Positions 9,612 to 18,031 of a DNA stretch of 62,433 bases are shown here, piece after piece (the first letter of the stretch is position 1; every line of letters begins with the position of its first letter). This stretch comes from Pirellulales bacterium (lineage in GTDB: Bacteria; Planctomycetota; Planctomycetia; Pirellulales; JADZDJ01). The position numbers were made by a program, and so were the translations under genes. Location: contig DASRSD010000098.1 of the NCBI GenBank assembly GCA_035656635.1, forward strand, positions 1 to 62,433. Direction: 5' to 3'. The notes under the pieces were generated by a model that had not been told where the DNA came from, did not search any database, and was given only the letters and a program-made list of their open reading frames with translations.

Positions 9612-10043
9612 TTATTCGTCGCGCATTTCTCCATGCAGCGTCAGGACAATTTGCCGTCGTCCGCCGCGGTTACGATGCTCGCACAAATAAATTCCTTGCC
9701 ACGTTCCCAGGCACAGTTTTCCGTTTTGCACCGGAACGCTTACCGAACTCCCCAATAGCGCCGCTTTCACGTGGGCTGGCATGTCGTCGGGCCCTTCCAC
9801 AGTATGGCGATGCGGAAAATCTTCCGGCGCAAGTGCGTTCAACGAAGTTTCCAAATCCGCTGGCACGTCTGGATCGGCATTCTCGTTGATCGTCAGCGAG
9901 GCACTGGTGTGCTGCAAATATACGTGCAGCAAACCCACCCGAAATTCGCCAATTTCCGGCAGCGCTTCCAGAATTTGCGGAGTAATGAGATGAAAGCCGC
10001 GCGGCTTGGGCGGCAGCAAAATATTTCGCTGAAACCAGGACAT
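9612..10043 (-). CDS. yjbQ: YjbQ/UPF0047 family protein
   Basis: The 143-residue protein is the full length of the UPF0047 family. It shows the signature HTSASLTINENADPDVPADL, with His and Asp/Glu residues that build the metal-binding pocket, HRHTVEGPDDMPAHVKAALLG and the closing GTWQGIYLCEHRNRGGRR. Members can substitute for thiamine-phosphate synthase in E. coli when overproduced, but the natural reaction is unclear. The gene is read convergently to holB with a 32-base gap and divergently from the small gene at 10411. No cofactor genes are nearby. Confidence 0.9.
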   Translation of the reverse strand: MSWFQRNILLPPKPRGFHLITPQILEALPEIGEFRVGLLHVYLQHTSASLTINENADPDVPADLETSLNALAPEDFPHRHTVEGPDDMPAHVKAALLGSSVSVPVQNGKLCLGTWQGIYLCEHRNRGGRRQIVLTLHGEMRDE

Positions 10044-10141
10044 TTTTTCTTCGTCGCCGCAAGTTGTTATCTGACCGTTAGGTTAGCAAAAATAGCGAGA
10101 ATTTCCCGGCCTTTTGCGTACAAAAAACATTGTGCAAAAGC

Positions 10142-10169
10142 TTGACTTTTGTGTTTCAATCTTAATAAT
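10142..10169 (+). promoter_or_regulatory. Candidate sigma-70 promoter facing right
   Basis: TTGACT (10142-10147) and AATAAT (10164-10169) match the -35 and -10 boxes in five of six positions each, with a 16-base spacer. The next rightward gene starts at 10411, so the transcript would have a leader of about 235 bases. The same intergenic stretch (10044-10410) holds nothing else I can name. Confidence 0.5.
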
Positions 10170-10410
10170 GGGATGTTTTGAGCATGGTGACAAGTCGGTT
10201 GCATCCGTCCTGCCTTTGAGGAACCCCGCGCGCCATATTTTACTGAGCCAGCGGATGCTTCGACGGGAATAATGTCTTATGTAAAGCTGGGTTCCATTCA
10301 ATTTGCAAACAATCGGTCGGCACCGGCGATCGCTACATCAGCATCGCCCGAGCGTTTCGCGCCGAACCGCCACAACATTTTTTTTATTTGTGTAACCAGA
10401 GGTATTTGCA

Positions 10411-10635
10411 ATGCGTAAGCATCGAAATGTGTTTGAAACAATTTTACAGTTTGGTCACGACGAAAACTTTGCCCCGGTGCGAACGGAAGATTTTGTTCCT
10501 ACCGATGCACCCGCCGGTTCGCGCGCTAAAATCGACCAGATGGCGGAGCGCATTCAAATGGGTCTGCCCCTGTGGCACCCGGAAGATCGTGGCGATTACA
10601 GCGGCCTAACCGGCGCGATTCGTCCCCGCGAATAG
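10411..10635 (+). CDS. Small conserved-looking protein with PLWHPEDR motif
   Basis: The 74-residue soluble protein has no signal peptide. It is mixed charged, with an N-terminal RNVFETILQFGHDENF and a C-terminal motif GLPLWHPEDRGDYSG. From memory, short proteins ending in a similar 'GLPLWHPED' motif are common in planctomycetes, with no known function; I could not verify this. The frame is supported by AGAGG about 11 bases before the ATG, by a candidate promoter upstream and by a terminator-like hairpin after the stop. Confidence 0.65.
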   Translation: MRKHRNVFETILQFGHDENFAPVRTEDFVPTDAPAGSRAKIDQMAERIQMGLPLWHPEDRGDYSGLTGAIRPRE

Positions 10636-10682
10636 TCCATCGCCCGCTGGCATTGCTCAGCAGGCAAAAATTGAACAGCCCC

Positions 10683-10711
10683 AGCGGCCCGGCGAGATTC
10701 GTCGGGCCGCT
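10683..10711. terminator. Shared hairpin between convergent genes
   Basis: AGCGGCCCGGCG and CGTCGGGCCGCT form a 12-bp stem with one mismatch (G-T pair possible) and a 5-base loop. It sits between the rightward small gene and the leftward pseudokinase stop at 10713. The right side continues TGCTATTTC, so terminator activity for the rightward gene is plausible. The leftward gene's stop touches the hairpin. Confidence 0.6.
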
Positions 10712-10712
10712 G

Positions 10713-13007
10713 CTATTTCAACTGGGGCAAATCGTCGCCAATTCCCGGCGGAAGTTCGGTTCGGCCGGGCGCTAGCCAACGCCGCAAACGCGAATCGGCT
10801 GGGTCAGAGGTCGCTGGACCAACAAACTCGAACGGGCTGGCCACCAGACCTTCCACCGGCAATGCTTCCTCCGGCAATGCTTCGCCGGCGCCGTTGTGCT
10901 GCCATAACACCGTCGGAATTGATTGGGCCACAAGCGAATCCTGACCGGACCAATCGAGCGTGGCCAGCGTTCCGCCGGCAGATTTCGGCCAAGCCGGCCC
11001 GTCAAAAATGACGAGCGCGCCCGATTCGTTCGGAGCCAGAACGCACGCCGTGGTGTTTAGCGCCACGGTTCCGCTGGCCTCCAGGGGATGCTCTGCGTGA
11101 AGCACAACCACCGCTACGGCTCCTCGCACCGTCACATGTTCCAGCGTAATGGCTGAGGAAACCTCCGCAGCCGGCGCATGGAGAAAGCGCACCAGCGCTC
11201 CCTTTCCCAAGTACAGCGTGTTGTGCATCTCGATGGATGCCGGCCCGCGCGTTTGGCAATCGACGCCGCAAGCCACTCCGCAGAGCACGCAATCTCGCAG
11301 TTGCAATCGTATTGCCGGCGGCAGTGCCGTGCTGCGTCCCAGCTTGTCGCTAATGCGAATGGCGGCGGGCAGCTCAAACGATCCCACCATTTGCGCTTGA
11401 AACGTACAACCTGCGAACTCGACATGCGCCGCTTGCAAATCGATGAGCGCATGCCGGTCGGGCGAAGTAATTTCTTCCGGCCGCTGGCGCCACACAAAGT
11501 CGACATTTTCAAACCGCACATGATCGGCCGTGAGCAAAAATCCATTGGGGGGCGTCGCAATGCAGGGCCGGCCTCCATCCTTGCCGCGCACAATGGCGCC
11601 GGGCGGCAAACGGAACGCGGTGGCCGAAGTTTCCGTGGTGCTTTTCAGTTCCACAATAGGCCTGGAAAGCGCATCTGCCGGCGGCTTTTCGCGATTGACA
11701 GCAGCGACGGAAGCATTGTCGACCGTTTCATAATTTACCGGACGAACTGCTTGATGCGGCCTGGAATCGTCCGCTGCTTGTGCGCGATGGGCTGCTTCAT
11801 TCGCAATTTTTTGACGCAGCTCTGGCGTGCGATGCGCCTCTTGCGCCGCCACCGGAGTTTGCCGCCTGGAGGGCTCGTTTGCCGCCGGCCGTGCTCGCCA
11901 CAGCGGCCAAGTGGCCGCAACCAATAACAGCGCGCAGCCCGCCGCCGCCAGCAATGGCTGGGCACTTTTTTTGACGGCGGTTTGGGCCTGCCGCAGCCAT
12001 GGCGTTTGATCAGCATGAATGCCACTGTCGGCAATTTCCGCGGCCAGTTGACGGCGACCGACGGCAGTCGGTGCGCCCAGCAGCGTTTCTAAATCCGCAA
12101 AGGAGTGCGGCCGTGCCGCTGCATCGGTCTGCGTGCAGCGTTCAATGGCCATGGCAAGTGCGTCGCTGACTTCGGGCGCAATTTGCCGGATATTCGTAAT
12201 CTTGGAACTGCCTGAACCGCCAGCCCGCGGCGGCCGCCCAGCTAACAACTGCCACCACAGGCAGCCGGCGGCGTACAGATCTTCGGCAATCGATGGTTCT
12301 TTCGCGCCGGCGGCGCCGCGCGCTCCGCAATAAGCAAGTTGAGCCTGGCCCGAGTTGGTCAGCCGTAGCGTCGCTGCCGAAATATCTCCGTGAGTAATGC
12401 CTGCGCGCTGCAGCGCTGCCAAGGCCGCCGTCATCTGCCGGGCAATTTCCAAGGCCGCGACCGGCGTCAATCGGCCATGCCACGAGAGCCACTGGTCAAC
12501 TGCAAATCCGGTCAACAAATCGTACTGGGCCCACAAGGTTCCTGCGGCATGGCCAGCTGATTTCAGCAGCGTCACGCCGGGCACTGGAATTTCCGCCAAT
12601 TGCTTTATGACCGTTTGCAGCTTGGCAGCGGCTTGAGCAGCCTGCGCCGCTTCCAACCCCCGAATGACGAACAACTGAACATGCGGGCGCGAATTTTTCT
12701 TTGCGCTTTCATCGCCGGTGGTACTGGCGGCCAAAAAGCATTCGGCGCCGTCCAGCCGCTGAATTCGGCGCTGCAGCACATACGGCCCGACGAGCAACTG
12801 TTCTCCCCGGCCGGCGTTGATTTCCGCCGACTGATACGGCGTGAGCAGCCGCGCCTGAGCCAGGGCGTCGATCCACACCGAATCGAACAGCGGCAGATCA
12901 CGCGCCAAGTGCCGCGCGCGCCCGTGCATCGCCTGCACTTGTTCCGGCGTGGCCAAGTGCAACCGTGCTAGCAAATCGGTAAGTGCCGCCGACGGTTTTT
13001 CGCGCAT
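10713..13007 (-). CDS. Membrane-anchored pseudokinase with beta-rich C-terminal domain
   Basis: The 764-residue protein begins with the 'LLTPYQSAEINAGRGEQLLVGPYVL' type leader that precedes many planctomycete Ser/Thr kinases. The kinase-like domain follows (about 70-330), but key residues are lost. There is no glycine-rich loop, HRDLKPEN reads HGDISAAT (Asp kept, Lys and Asn lost), and the DFG triplet is replaced near LAYCGARG. The C-lobe motif EDLYAAGCLWWQLLAGRPP remains. One membrane segment (PLLAAAGCALLLVAATWPLW) follows near residue 360, then a Thr/Gln/Ala-rich linker, then a beta-rich region (FRLPPGAIVRGKDGG..., RFENVDFVW, VEFAGCTFQAQ) resembling a right-handed parallel beta-helix. It is probably a regulatory or scaffolding receptor. 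The ATG at 13007 is chosen; a TTG at 13043 in frame is possible. Confidence 0.8.
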   Translation of the reverse strand: MREKPSAALTDLLARLHLATPEQVQAMHGRARHLARDLPLFDSVWIDALAQARLLTPYQSAEINAGRGEQLLVGPYVLQRRIQRLDGAECFLAASTTGDESAKKNSRPHVQLFVIRGLEAAQAAQAAAKLQTVIKQLAEIPVPGVTLLKSAGHAAGTLWAQYDLLTGFAVDQWLSWHGRLTPVAALEIARQMTAALAALQRAGITHGDISAATLRLTNSGQAQLAYCGARGAAGAKEPSIAEDLYAAGCLWWQLLAGRPPRAGGSGSSKITNIRQIAPEVSDALAMAIERCTQTDAAARPHSFADLETLLGAPTAVGRRQLAAEIADSGIHADQTPWLRQAQTAVKKSAQPLLAAAGCALLLVAATWPLWRARPAANEPSRRQTPVAAQEAHRTPELRQKIANEAAHRAQAADDSRPHQAVRPVNYETVDNASVAAVNREKPPADALSRPIVELKSTTETSATAFRLPPGAIVRGKDGGRPCIATPPNGFLLTADHVRFENVDFVWRQRPEEITSPDRHALIDLQAAHVEFAGCTFQAQMVGSFELPAAIRISDKLGRSTALPPAIRLQLRDCVLCGVACGVDCQTRGPASIEMHNTLYLGKGALVRFLHAPAAEVSSAITLEHVTVRGAVAVVVLHAEHPLEASGTVALNTTACVLAPNESGALVIFDGPAWPKSAGGTLATLDWSGQDSLVAQSIPTVLWQHNGAGEALPEEALPVEGLVASPFEFVGPATSDPADSRLRRWLAPGRTELPPGIGDDLPQLK

Positions 13008-13053
13008 CGTGCGGTTGCTAGCAAAATGCCCGCCGCCGAGCAAGAGCGAATGC

Positions 13054-13446
13054 TCAACCCGGCCGATAGCGTTTCAAGTCGGACACGACGTCAAAATGCG
13101 GATCCGTCGTATAAACTGCTGCCTTCAGGCGTTGAGCAACCGCCGCCACCAGCAGGTCGGTAAGTGGCAGCTTATTTTCGCCGGCTGCAAGACGCCGCCC
13201 CAGCGAGGCCGCCGCTTGCCAATCGTCTCAGTTCAGTTCCACAAAGTGCGCCATCCGTAACTTGGACGATACCCATTGCGCATCTTCTTCACGACGAAAT
13301 CCAATTAACACTTCGCTGAGAATCGGACCCACCAAAGCAATGCGATCCGTATCAATCAATTCGTCTACAGCCTTTTTTTCTCGTGAACTGGGCTTATTGA
13401 AAAACGATGCCCAAATGCACGTGTCGACCAGCACCCAGTCGTCCAT
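13054..13446 (-). pseudogene. VapC-like PIN-domain toxin interrupted by in-frame TGA
   Basis: The first 72 codons encode the N-terminal half of a PIN ribonuclease (VLVDTCIWASFFN with the first acidic residue, GPILSEVLIGF with the second). A TGA at 13228-13230 ends it after HFVELN. The very same frame then continues for 57 codons with the C-terminal half: DDWQAAASLGRRLAAGENKL, PLTDLLVAAVAQRLKAAVYT (third acidic residue) and TDPHFD (fourth), ending in TGA at 13054-13056. The joined length of 130 residues is normal for VapC. A single CGA-to-TGA change would explain it. The truncated product lacks two of the four metal-binding acids and should be inactive unless the stop is read through. The antitoxin gene lies 6 bases upstream. 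Confidence 0.85.
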
Positions 13447-13452
13447 GGGTCC

Positions 13453-13680
13453 TCACTGACCGTGGCTTGGATATTGCTGTTCTGTGAGTTCACGTGCTTC
13501 AAGCTGCTCGGACGCATCATCAAACTCAACCTTGCCGCTGGCTGCCTTCAATTCGCGCAATTGGCTGATCCGCACAAATTCGCGCGCTGCCTTAACCACC
13601 GCCTCGGCGTCGTTGCCGATTCGGGTGAGTTCTCGGATCATCGCTAGCTCTTGGCCCGACAATTCAACCGTGATGCTCAT
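13453..13680 (-). CDS. Antitoxin of the VapBC-like pair
   Basis: The 75-residue protein starts with MSITVELSGQELAMIRELTRIGNDAEAVVKAAREF, a beta strand followed by helices typical of ribbon-helix-helix antitoxins (also seen in DUF2191/VapB types). Its acidic, Gln-rich tail would wrap the toxin. It precedes the PIN gene by 6 bases, the normal antitoxin-first order. With its toxin interrupted downstream it may be a relic, or it may serve against a related toxin elsewhere. Confidence 0.75.
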   Translation of the reverse strand: MSITVELSGQELAMIRELTRIGNDAEAVVKAAREFVRISQLRELKAASGKVEFDDASEQLEARELTEQQYPSHGQ

Positions 13681-13842
13681 AGCAAATATCCTCGTAGGTA
13701 CTAATTTGCTCCAGCAGGAGTGTCTCGGCGGTAGCCTGGTAGCACAAAAATCATGTCAATGCGTGCAAAGTCCGTGGTCGACCAACTAATCTACCATAAT
13801 TATCCGCTACAGCGTTACACGAAATCAAGTAAAGCCTCGAGC

Positions 13843-16329
13843 CTAAACATTATCGCCTCCGGTGGCAGAGTGCCCCGGCTTGGCTTCTTCGCCATCGCTC
13901 GATCCGGCTGGCCGCGACGATGATTTTCCACCCCAGCGCCAATCGCGAATTTCGGGCATATCGTCACCCACGCGGCGGATGTATTCCTGGTGATCCAACA
14001 GCTTGTCGCGGATCGCTTGCTTGGCGTAGGCCGCTTTTGCGCCTAATTGTGGCAAACGATCGATCACGTCTTCCACCAAGTGCAGCCGGTCCAAATCGTT
14101 CCGCACGCACATGTCGAAGGGCGTGGTGGTGGTTCCCTCTTCCTTGTAGCCGCGCACGTGGAAGTTATCGTGATTGGTGCGCTTGTACGTCAAACGGTGA
14201 ATCAGCCACGGATAACCGTGAAACGCAAAGATGACTGGCTTGTTCTTGGTGAACAACACGTCAAATTCCGGATCGGTCAGGCCGTGCGGATGCTCGCGAT
14301 CCGATTGCAGCCGCATCAAATCGACCACGTTAATCACGCGCACTTTCAGCTCCGGCAAATGCTGGCGCAGCATTTCCACGGCCGCCAGCGTTTCCAAGGT
14401 CGGCACGTCGCCGCAGCAGGCCATCACCACGTCGGGCTCCACACCATTGTCGCTGGAGGCCCATTCCCAAATGCTGATGCCCGCTGTGCAATGCTTCACC
14501 GCCTCCTCCATTGTCAGCCACACCGGGGCCGGCTGTTTGCCCGCCACGACCAGATTCACATAGTTGCGGCTGCGCAGGCAATGATCGGTCACACTGAGCA
14601 GGCAATTGGCGTCTGGCGGCAAATATACGCGAATAATCTCGGCCTTTTTGTTCACCACGTGGTCGATAAAGCCCGGGTCCTGGTGCGAAAACCCGTTGTG
14701 ATCTTGCCGCCAAACGTGGGAACTGAGCAAATAATTGAGCGAGGCAATGGGCCGCCGCCACGGAATTTCGCGCGTTACTTTCAGCCATTTGGCATGCTGG
14801 TTAAACATCGAATCAATGATGTGAATGAAGGCTTCATAACACGAAAAAAATCCGTGCCTGCCGGTCAGCAAATATCCTTCCAACCAGCCTTGGCACTGAT
14901 GCTCCGAAAGCACCTCCATGACCCGGCCGTCGGGCGCTAAATGATCGTCGTACGAATACGTTTCCGCCTCCCACGCCCGATTGGTCACGTCGAGCACATC
15001 CTGCCAGCGGTTGGAATTGTTTTCGTCCGGGCTGAACAAGCGAAAGTTGCGTCGATCCAGATTCTTTTTCATCACGTCGCGCAAAAACTTACCCATCTCG
15101 CGAGTGGCTTCGGCATCGGTAGCGCCCGGCGAAGGCACGTCGACGGCGTAATCACGAAAGTCGGGCAGCTTCAAATCGTGCAACAATAATCCGCCGTTGG
15201 CATGCGGATTGGCGCTCATCCGGCGGTCGTCTTGAGGCGGCAAGGCAAGCAATTCCGCGATCAGCTTGCCCGAGGAATCGAACAATTCCTCCGGCCGATA
15301 GCTTTTCATCCAATCTTCCAGGATTTTCACGTGCCCCGGCTTGGCCATGTTGGCCATCGGCACTTGGTGCGAGCGCCAATAATCTTCCGTTTTTTGCCCG
15401 TCGACTTCCTTTGGCCCGGTCCAGCCCTTGGGTGTGCGTAGCACAATCATCGGCCAGCGTGGGCGGCCGGCGGCGCCCTTCTGCCGGGCGGCCGTTTGAA
15501 TTTGCTTGATATCGGCCAGCACTTTGTCGAGCGTGGCGGCCAGTAGTTGATGCACCGGTTCCGGATCGTGTCCGACCACAAAGTGCGGCTCGTAGCCGTA
15601 ACCGCGCAGCAGTTGCTCCAACTCCGCCTGAGGAATTCGCGCCAGCACCGTGGGATTGGCAATTTTGTAGCCGTTCAAGTGCAAAATCGGCAGCACGGCG
15701 CCATCGCTGGCCGGATTCAAAAACTTGTTGCCGTGCCAGCCGGTGGCTAGCGCGCCGGTTTCCGCTTCGCCATCGCCGACAATGCAGGCCACGATTAAAT
15801 CGGGGTTATCGAACGCCGCCCCATAAGCGTGCGACAAGGAGTAACCCAACTCGCCTCCTTCGTGAATCGAGCCCGGCGTTTCCGGCGCTACGTGGCTGGG
15901 AATGCCGCCCGGAAACGAAAATTGCTTGAACAAACGCTTGAGGCCCGCTTCATCCTGTCCAATGTCGGAATATACCTCGCTGTAAGTGCCTTCCAAGTAG
16001 GCATTGGCCACCGCCGCCGGGCCGCCGTGCCCCGGGCCAATGATGTAAATCATGTTCAAGTTGTCGCGCTTGATCACGCGGTTCAAATGCACATACAGAA
16101 AATTCAAACCCGGCGTGGTGCCCCAATGCCCGAGCAACCGCGGCTTAATGTGCGTCAGCTCCAACGGTTGCTTGAGCAGCGGATTGTCGAGCAAATAAAT
16201 TTGCCCGACCGAAAGATAATTTGCCGCCCGCCAGTAAGCGTGCATTTTGCGCAGCTCGTCGGCCGAGAGAGCGTTGGCGGTATTCATCTCCGCTTTACTG
16301 GGCTGCTTGGCGGTTGCGGAAGTTGCCAT
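13843..16329 (-). CDS. xfp: Xylulose-5-phosphate/fructose-6-phosphate phosphoketolase
   Basis: The 828-residue thiamine-diphosphate enzyme is full length. It shows the family signatures [73 protein letters not shown] and the ThDP-binding [19 protein letters not shown]. The later [13 protein letters not shown] region is also present. It cleaves xylulose 5-phosphate or fructose 6-phosphate with phosphate to acetyl phosphate plus a triose or tetrose phosphate. An AAGGAGA ribosome site precedes the ATG. It is the second gene after ackA, 51 bases downstream, so the pair turns sugar phosphate into acetate with substrate-level ATP. The C-terminal tail is Ser/Gly-rich and probably disordered. Confidence 0.96.
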   Translation of the reverse strand: MATSATAKQPSKAEMNTANALSADELRKMHAYWRAANYLSVGQIYLLDNPLLKQPLELTHIKPRLLGHWGTTPGLNFLYVHLNRVIKRDNLNMIYIIGPGHGGPAAVANAYLEGTYSEVYSDIGQDEAGLKRLFKQFSFPGGIPSHVAPETPGSIHEGGELGYSLSHAYGAAFDNPDLIVACIVGDGEAETGALATGWHGNKFLNPASDGAVLPILHLNGYKIANPTVLARIPQAELEQLLRGYGYEPHFVVGHDPEPVHQLLAATLDKVLADIKQIQTAARQKGAAGRPRWPMIVLRTPKGWTGPKEVDGQKTEDYWRSHQVPMANMAKPGHVKILEDWMKSYRPEELFDSSGKLIAELLALPPQDDRRMSANPHANGGLLLHDLKLPDFRDYAVDVPSPGATDAEATREMGKFLRDVMKKNLDRRNFRLFSPDENNSNRWQDVLDVTNRAWEAETYSYDDHLAPDGRVMEVLSEHQCQGWLEGYLLTGRHGFFSCYEAFIHIIDSMFNQHAKWLKVTREIPWRRPIASLNYLLSSHVWRQDHNGFSHQDPGFIDHVVNKKAEIIRVYLPPDANCLLSVTDHCLRSRNYVNLVVAGKQPAPVWLTMEEAVKHCTAGISIWEWASSDNGVEPDVVMACCGDVPTLETLAAVEMLRQHLPELKVRVINVVDLMRLQSDREHPHGLTDPEFDVLFTKNKPVIFAFHGYPWLIHRLTYKRTNHDNFHVRGYKEEGTTTTPFDMCVRNDLDRLHLVEDVIDRLPQLGAKAAYAKQAIRDKLLDHQEYIRRVGDDMPEIRDWRWGGKSSSRPAGSSDGEEAKPGHSATGGDNV

Positions 16330-16380
16330 GGCTTGGTTCTCCTTAAAGCCTGGAAGGATTCTCGCGCGGCAAGAGAGTCG

Positions 16381-17499
16381 TCAAAATTTGAGATTAGCAA
16401 TCTGAATCGTAGTGCGCGCAATCACGATTTCCTCATCCGTGGGAATTACTCGCACGGTCGCTGGACTGTTATTGGCCGAGATCACTGGGCCGTCTGCGGC
16501 ATTTCCGGCTGCATCTAAATTCACACCAAGGTGGCCCAAGTGGCTGCAAATTTGGGACCGCACATCCGCCGCATGCTCGCCGATGCCGCCGCTGAACACC
16601 AGCGTGTTCAATCCGCCCAGGGCGGCAGCCAGCGCGCCAATCCATTTTCGCGCCTGATAGCAAAAGATGTCAACCGCCAGGGCCGCCCGAGTGTCTTTCG
16701 AGCGTTTCTCTAACAATTCTTTCATATCGGAACTGCTTTCGGAAATGCCCAGCAGTCCCGATTTGCGGTTCACTAAGTCGTCAATTTGATCGGCAGTCAT
16801 TTTTTCTTGTCGCATCAAGTACACCAGGAGTCCCGGATCCAAATCACCCGTGCGCGTGGCCATGACCAAACCCGCCGTGGGCGTAAAGCTCATGGTGGTA
16901 TCAATGCATTTTCCCTGGTAAACCGCGGCCATGCTCGCCCCGGCGCCAAGATGCGCCAAAATAATCCGTCCTTGAGCGGCTGTTGCTCCCGCCTGGCGCG
17001 CCAATTCGTCCATTAAATATGAATACGACAGGCCATGAAATCCGTAGCGATGCACTCCCTCGGCTTCGTATTTGCGCGGAATCGGCAACCGCTTGGCCAC
17101 CGCAGGCAAGTCGCGATGAAACGCCGTGTCGAAGCACGCCACCTGCGACACTTGCGGAAAGGACTTGCCCAGCGCTTCAATCAGCGCAATTTCTCCCGGC
17201 AAGTGGTCGGGATCAATGGGCGAAACCCGCTTGAGTTCCGCCAACATTTCCGGCGTGATCAGCGCATGCTCCAAATACTTCGGCCCGCCATGCACAATCC
17301 GGTGGCCAATGGCCGCGATGTCTTGAGCGCCGAGTTGCTGTTGCTTGATCCAATCCAACACGCCTTGCGCCGCATCAAGAGAATTCTGACTCTTGAACGA
17401 GCCGCTCGATTTGCGCGCAAGTTGCAATCCTGCCGCGTCAAATAGCGCCACTTTCACACTCGACGATCCACCGTTAACGGTCAGAATGAAACCATCCAT
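16381..17499 (-). CDS. ackA: Acetate kinase
   Basis: The 372-residue ASKHA-fold kinase starts with ILTVNGGSSSVKVALF and shows GHRIVHGG, the catalytic-region CFDTAFHRDLP, YGFHGLSYSYL, ILAHLGAGASM and the late FSGGIGEHAADVR motif. It interconverts acetyl phosphate plus ADP with acetate plus ATP. It is slightly shorter than E. coli AckA (400) but keeps all the usual motifs. It lies directly before xfp. Its start is only 7 bases after the stop of a RelE/ParE-like toxin gene, and its ribosome site (TAGG) overlaps that stop, so it may be co-transcribed with the toxin-antitoxin pair. Confidence 0.96.
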   Translation of the reverse strand: MDGFILTVNGGSSSVKVALFDAAGLQLARKSSGSFKSQNSLDAAQGVLDWIKQQQLGAQDIAAIGHRIVHGGPKYLEHALITPEMLAELKRVSPIDPDHLPGEIALIEALGKSFPQVSQVACFDTAFHRDLPAVAKRLPIPRKYEAEGVHRYGFHGLSYSYLMDELARQAGATAAQGRIILAHLGAGASMAAVYQGKCIDTTMSFTPTAGLVMATRTGDLDPGLLVYLMRQEKMTADQIDDLVNRKSGLLGISESSSDMKELLEKRSKDTRAALAVDIFCYQARKWIGALAAALGGLNTLVFSGGIGEHAADVRSQICSHLGHLGVNLDAAGNAADGPVISANNSPATVRVIPTDEEIVIARTTIQIANLKF

Positions 17500-17506
17500 G
17501 GCCTAC

Positions 17507-17776
17507 CTATAAACTCGCTAATAAGCGCTCGTATTCCGCATGCGTTCCAATGAAGAACCACACCATCGAATCATCCTTTCGCACACCGACCGCACGATAG
17601 GAGTCAGTAATCCGCACCGACCACAGCGGAAGAATTGTATGAAGCCGCTTAAATTGCAGTCCAGGATGAGCCGGATCAGCCTGAAATCGTCGGTACGCTG
17701 CTTGGGCACGTCGCTGAATGTCCGCAGGCAACTTGGCGAAAGCCTGACGAAACGACGGATGCAGGCGAGAGTTCAC
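17507..17776 (-). CDS. RelE/ParE-family toxin
   Basis: The 89-residue basic protein has the ParE/RelE core: LHPSFRQAFAKLPADIQRRAQAAYRRFQADPAHPGLQFKRL, then WSVRITDSYRAVGVR and VWFFIGTHAEYERLL. This order (two helices, then beta sheet with a 'YRAVG..' strand and a final 'GTHAEY' segment) is typical of RelE/HigB-like ribonuclease toxins. Whether this one acts on mRNA or gyrase cannot be told. Its start overlaps the antitoxin stop by 4 bases, indicating translational coupling. The gene is unbroken. Next downstream is ackA. Confidence 0.8.
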   Translation of the reverse strand: MNSRLHPSFRQAFAKLPADIQRRAQAAYRRFQADPAHPGLQFKRLHTILPLWSVRITDSYRAVGVRKDDSMVWFFIGTHAEYERLLASL

Positions 17777-17991
17777 AGTTTTTCGGGGTTAAGCGGCTCA
17801 CATTCACCACGACGATCAGCTTCCAACAAGTCCTTGACAAATCCCTGGAGCTTCGCGGAATGCGATTCTGTAGATCGCATCCAACGCTCATCCTCTTCAA
17901 TTTCATGGAGCATCAGGCGCGCAATCATGTCTTGCCGTTCTTCCGGCATCTGCTGCAATCGCTCAATCGCCTGTTTTAGCGCATCCGTCAT
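17773..17991 (-). CDS. Small antitoxin partner of the RelE-like toxin
   Basis: The 72-residue acidic protein (IERLQQMPEERQDMIARLMLHEIEEDERWM...) precedes the toxin with a 4-base overlap. It has no clear DNA-binding domain; the helical N-terminus ('QAIERLQQMPEERQDMIA') resembles antitoxin-like proteins that accompany RelE/ParE toxins. Identity rests mostly on size, charge and position. Confidence 0.7.
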   Translation of the reverse strand: MTDALKQAIERLQQMPEERQDMIARLMLHEIEEDERWMRSTESHSAKLQGFVKDLLEADRRGECEPLNPEKL

Positions 17992-18031
17992 GTAAAAATT
18001 ATACCATCTTCAACGGTTTCTGAAAGAAATG

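Noticed and set aside
13228-13230. TGA as a selenocysteine codon in the PIN toxin
   Set aside because: No selenocysteine insertion-type hairpin is evident downstream, and PIN proteins do not use selenocysteine at this site; a nonsense change is simpler.
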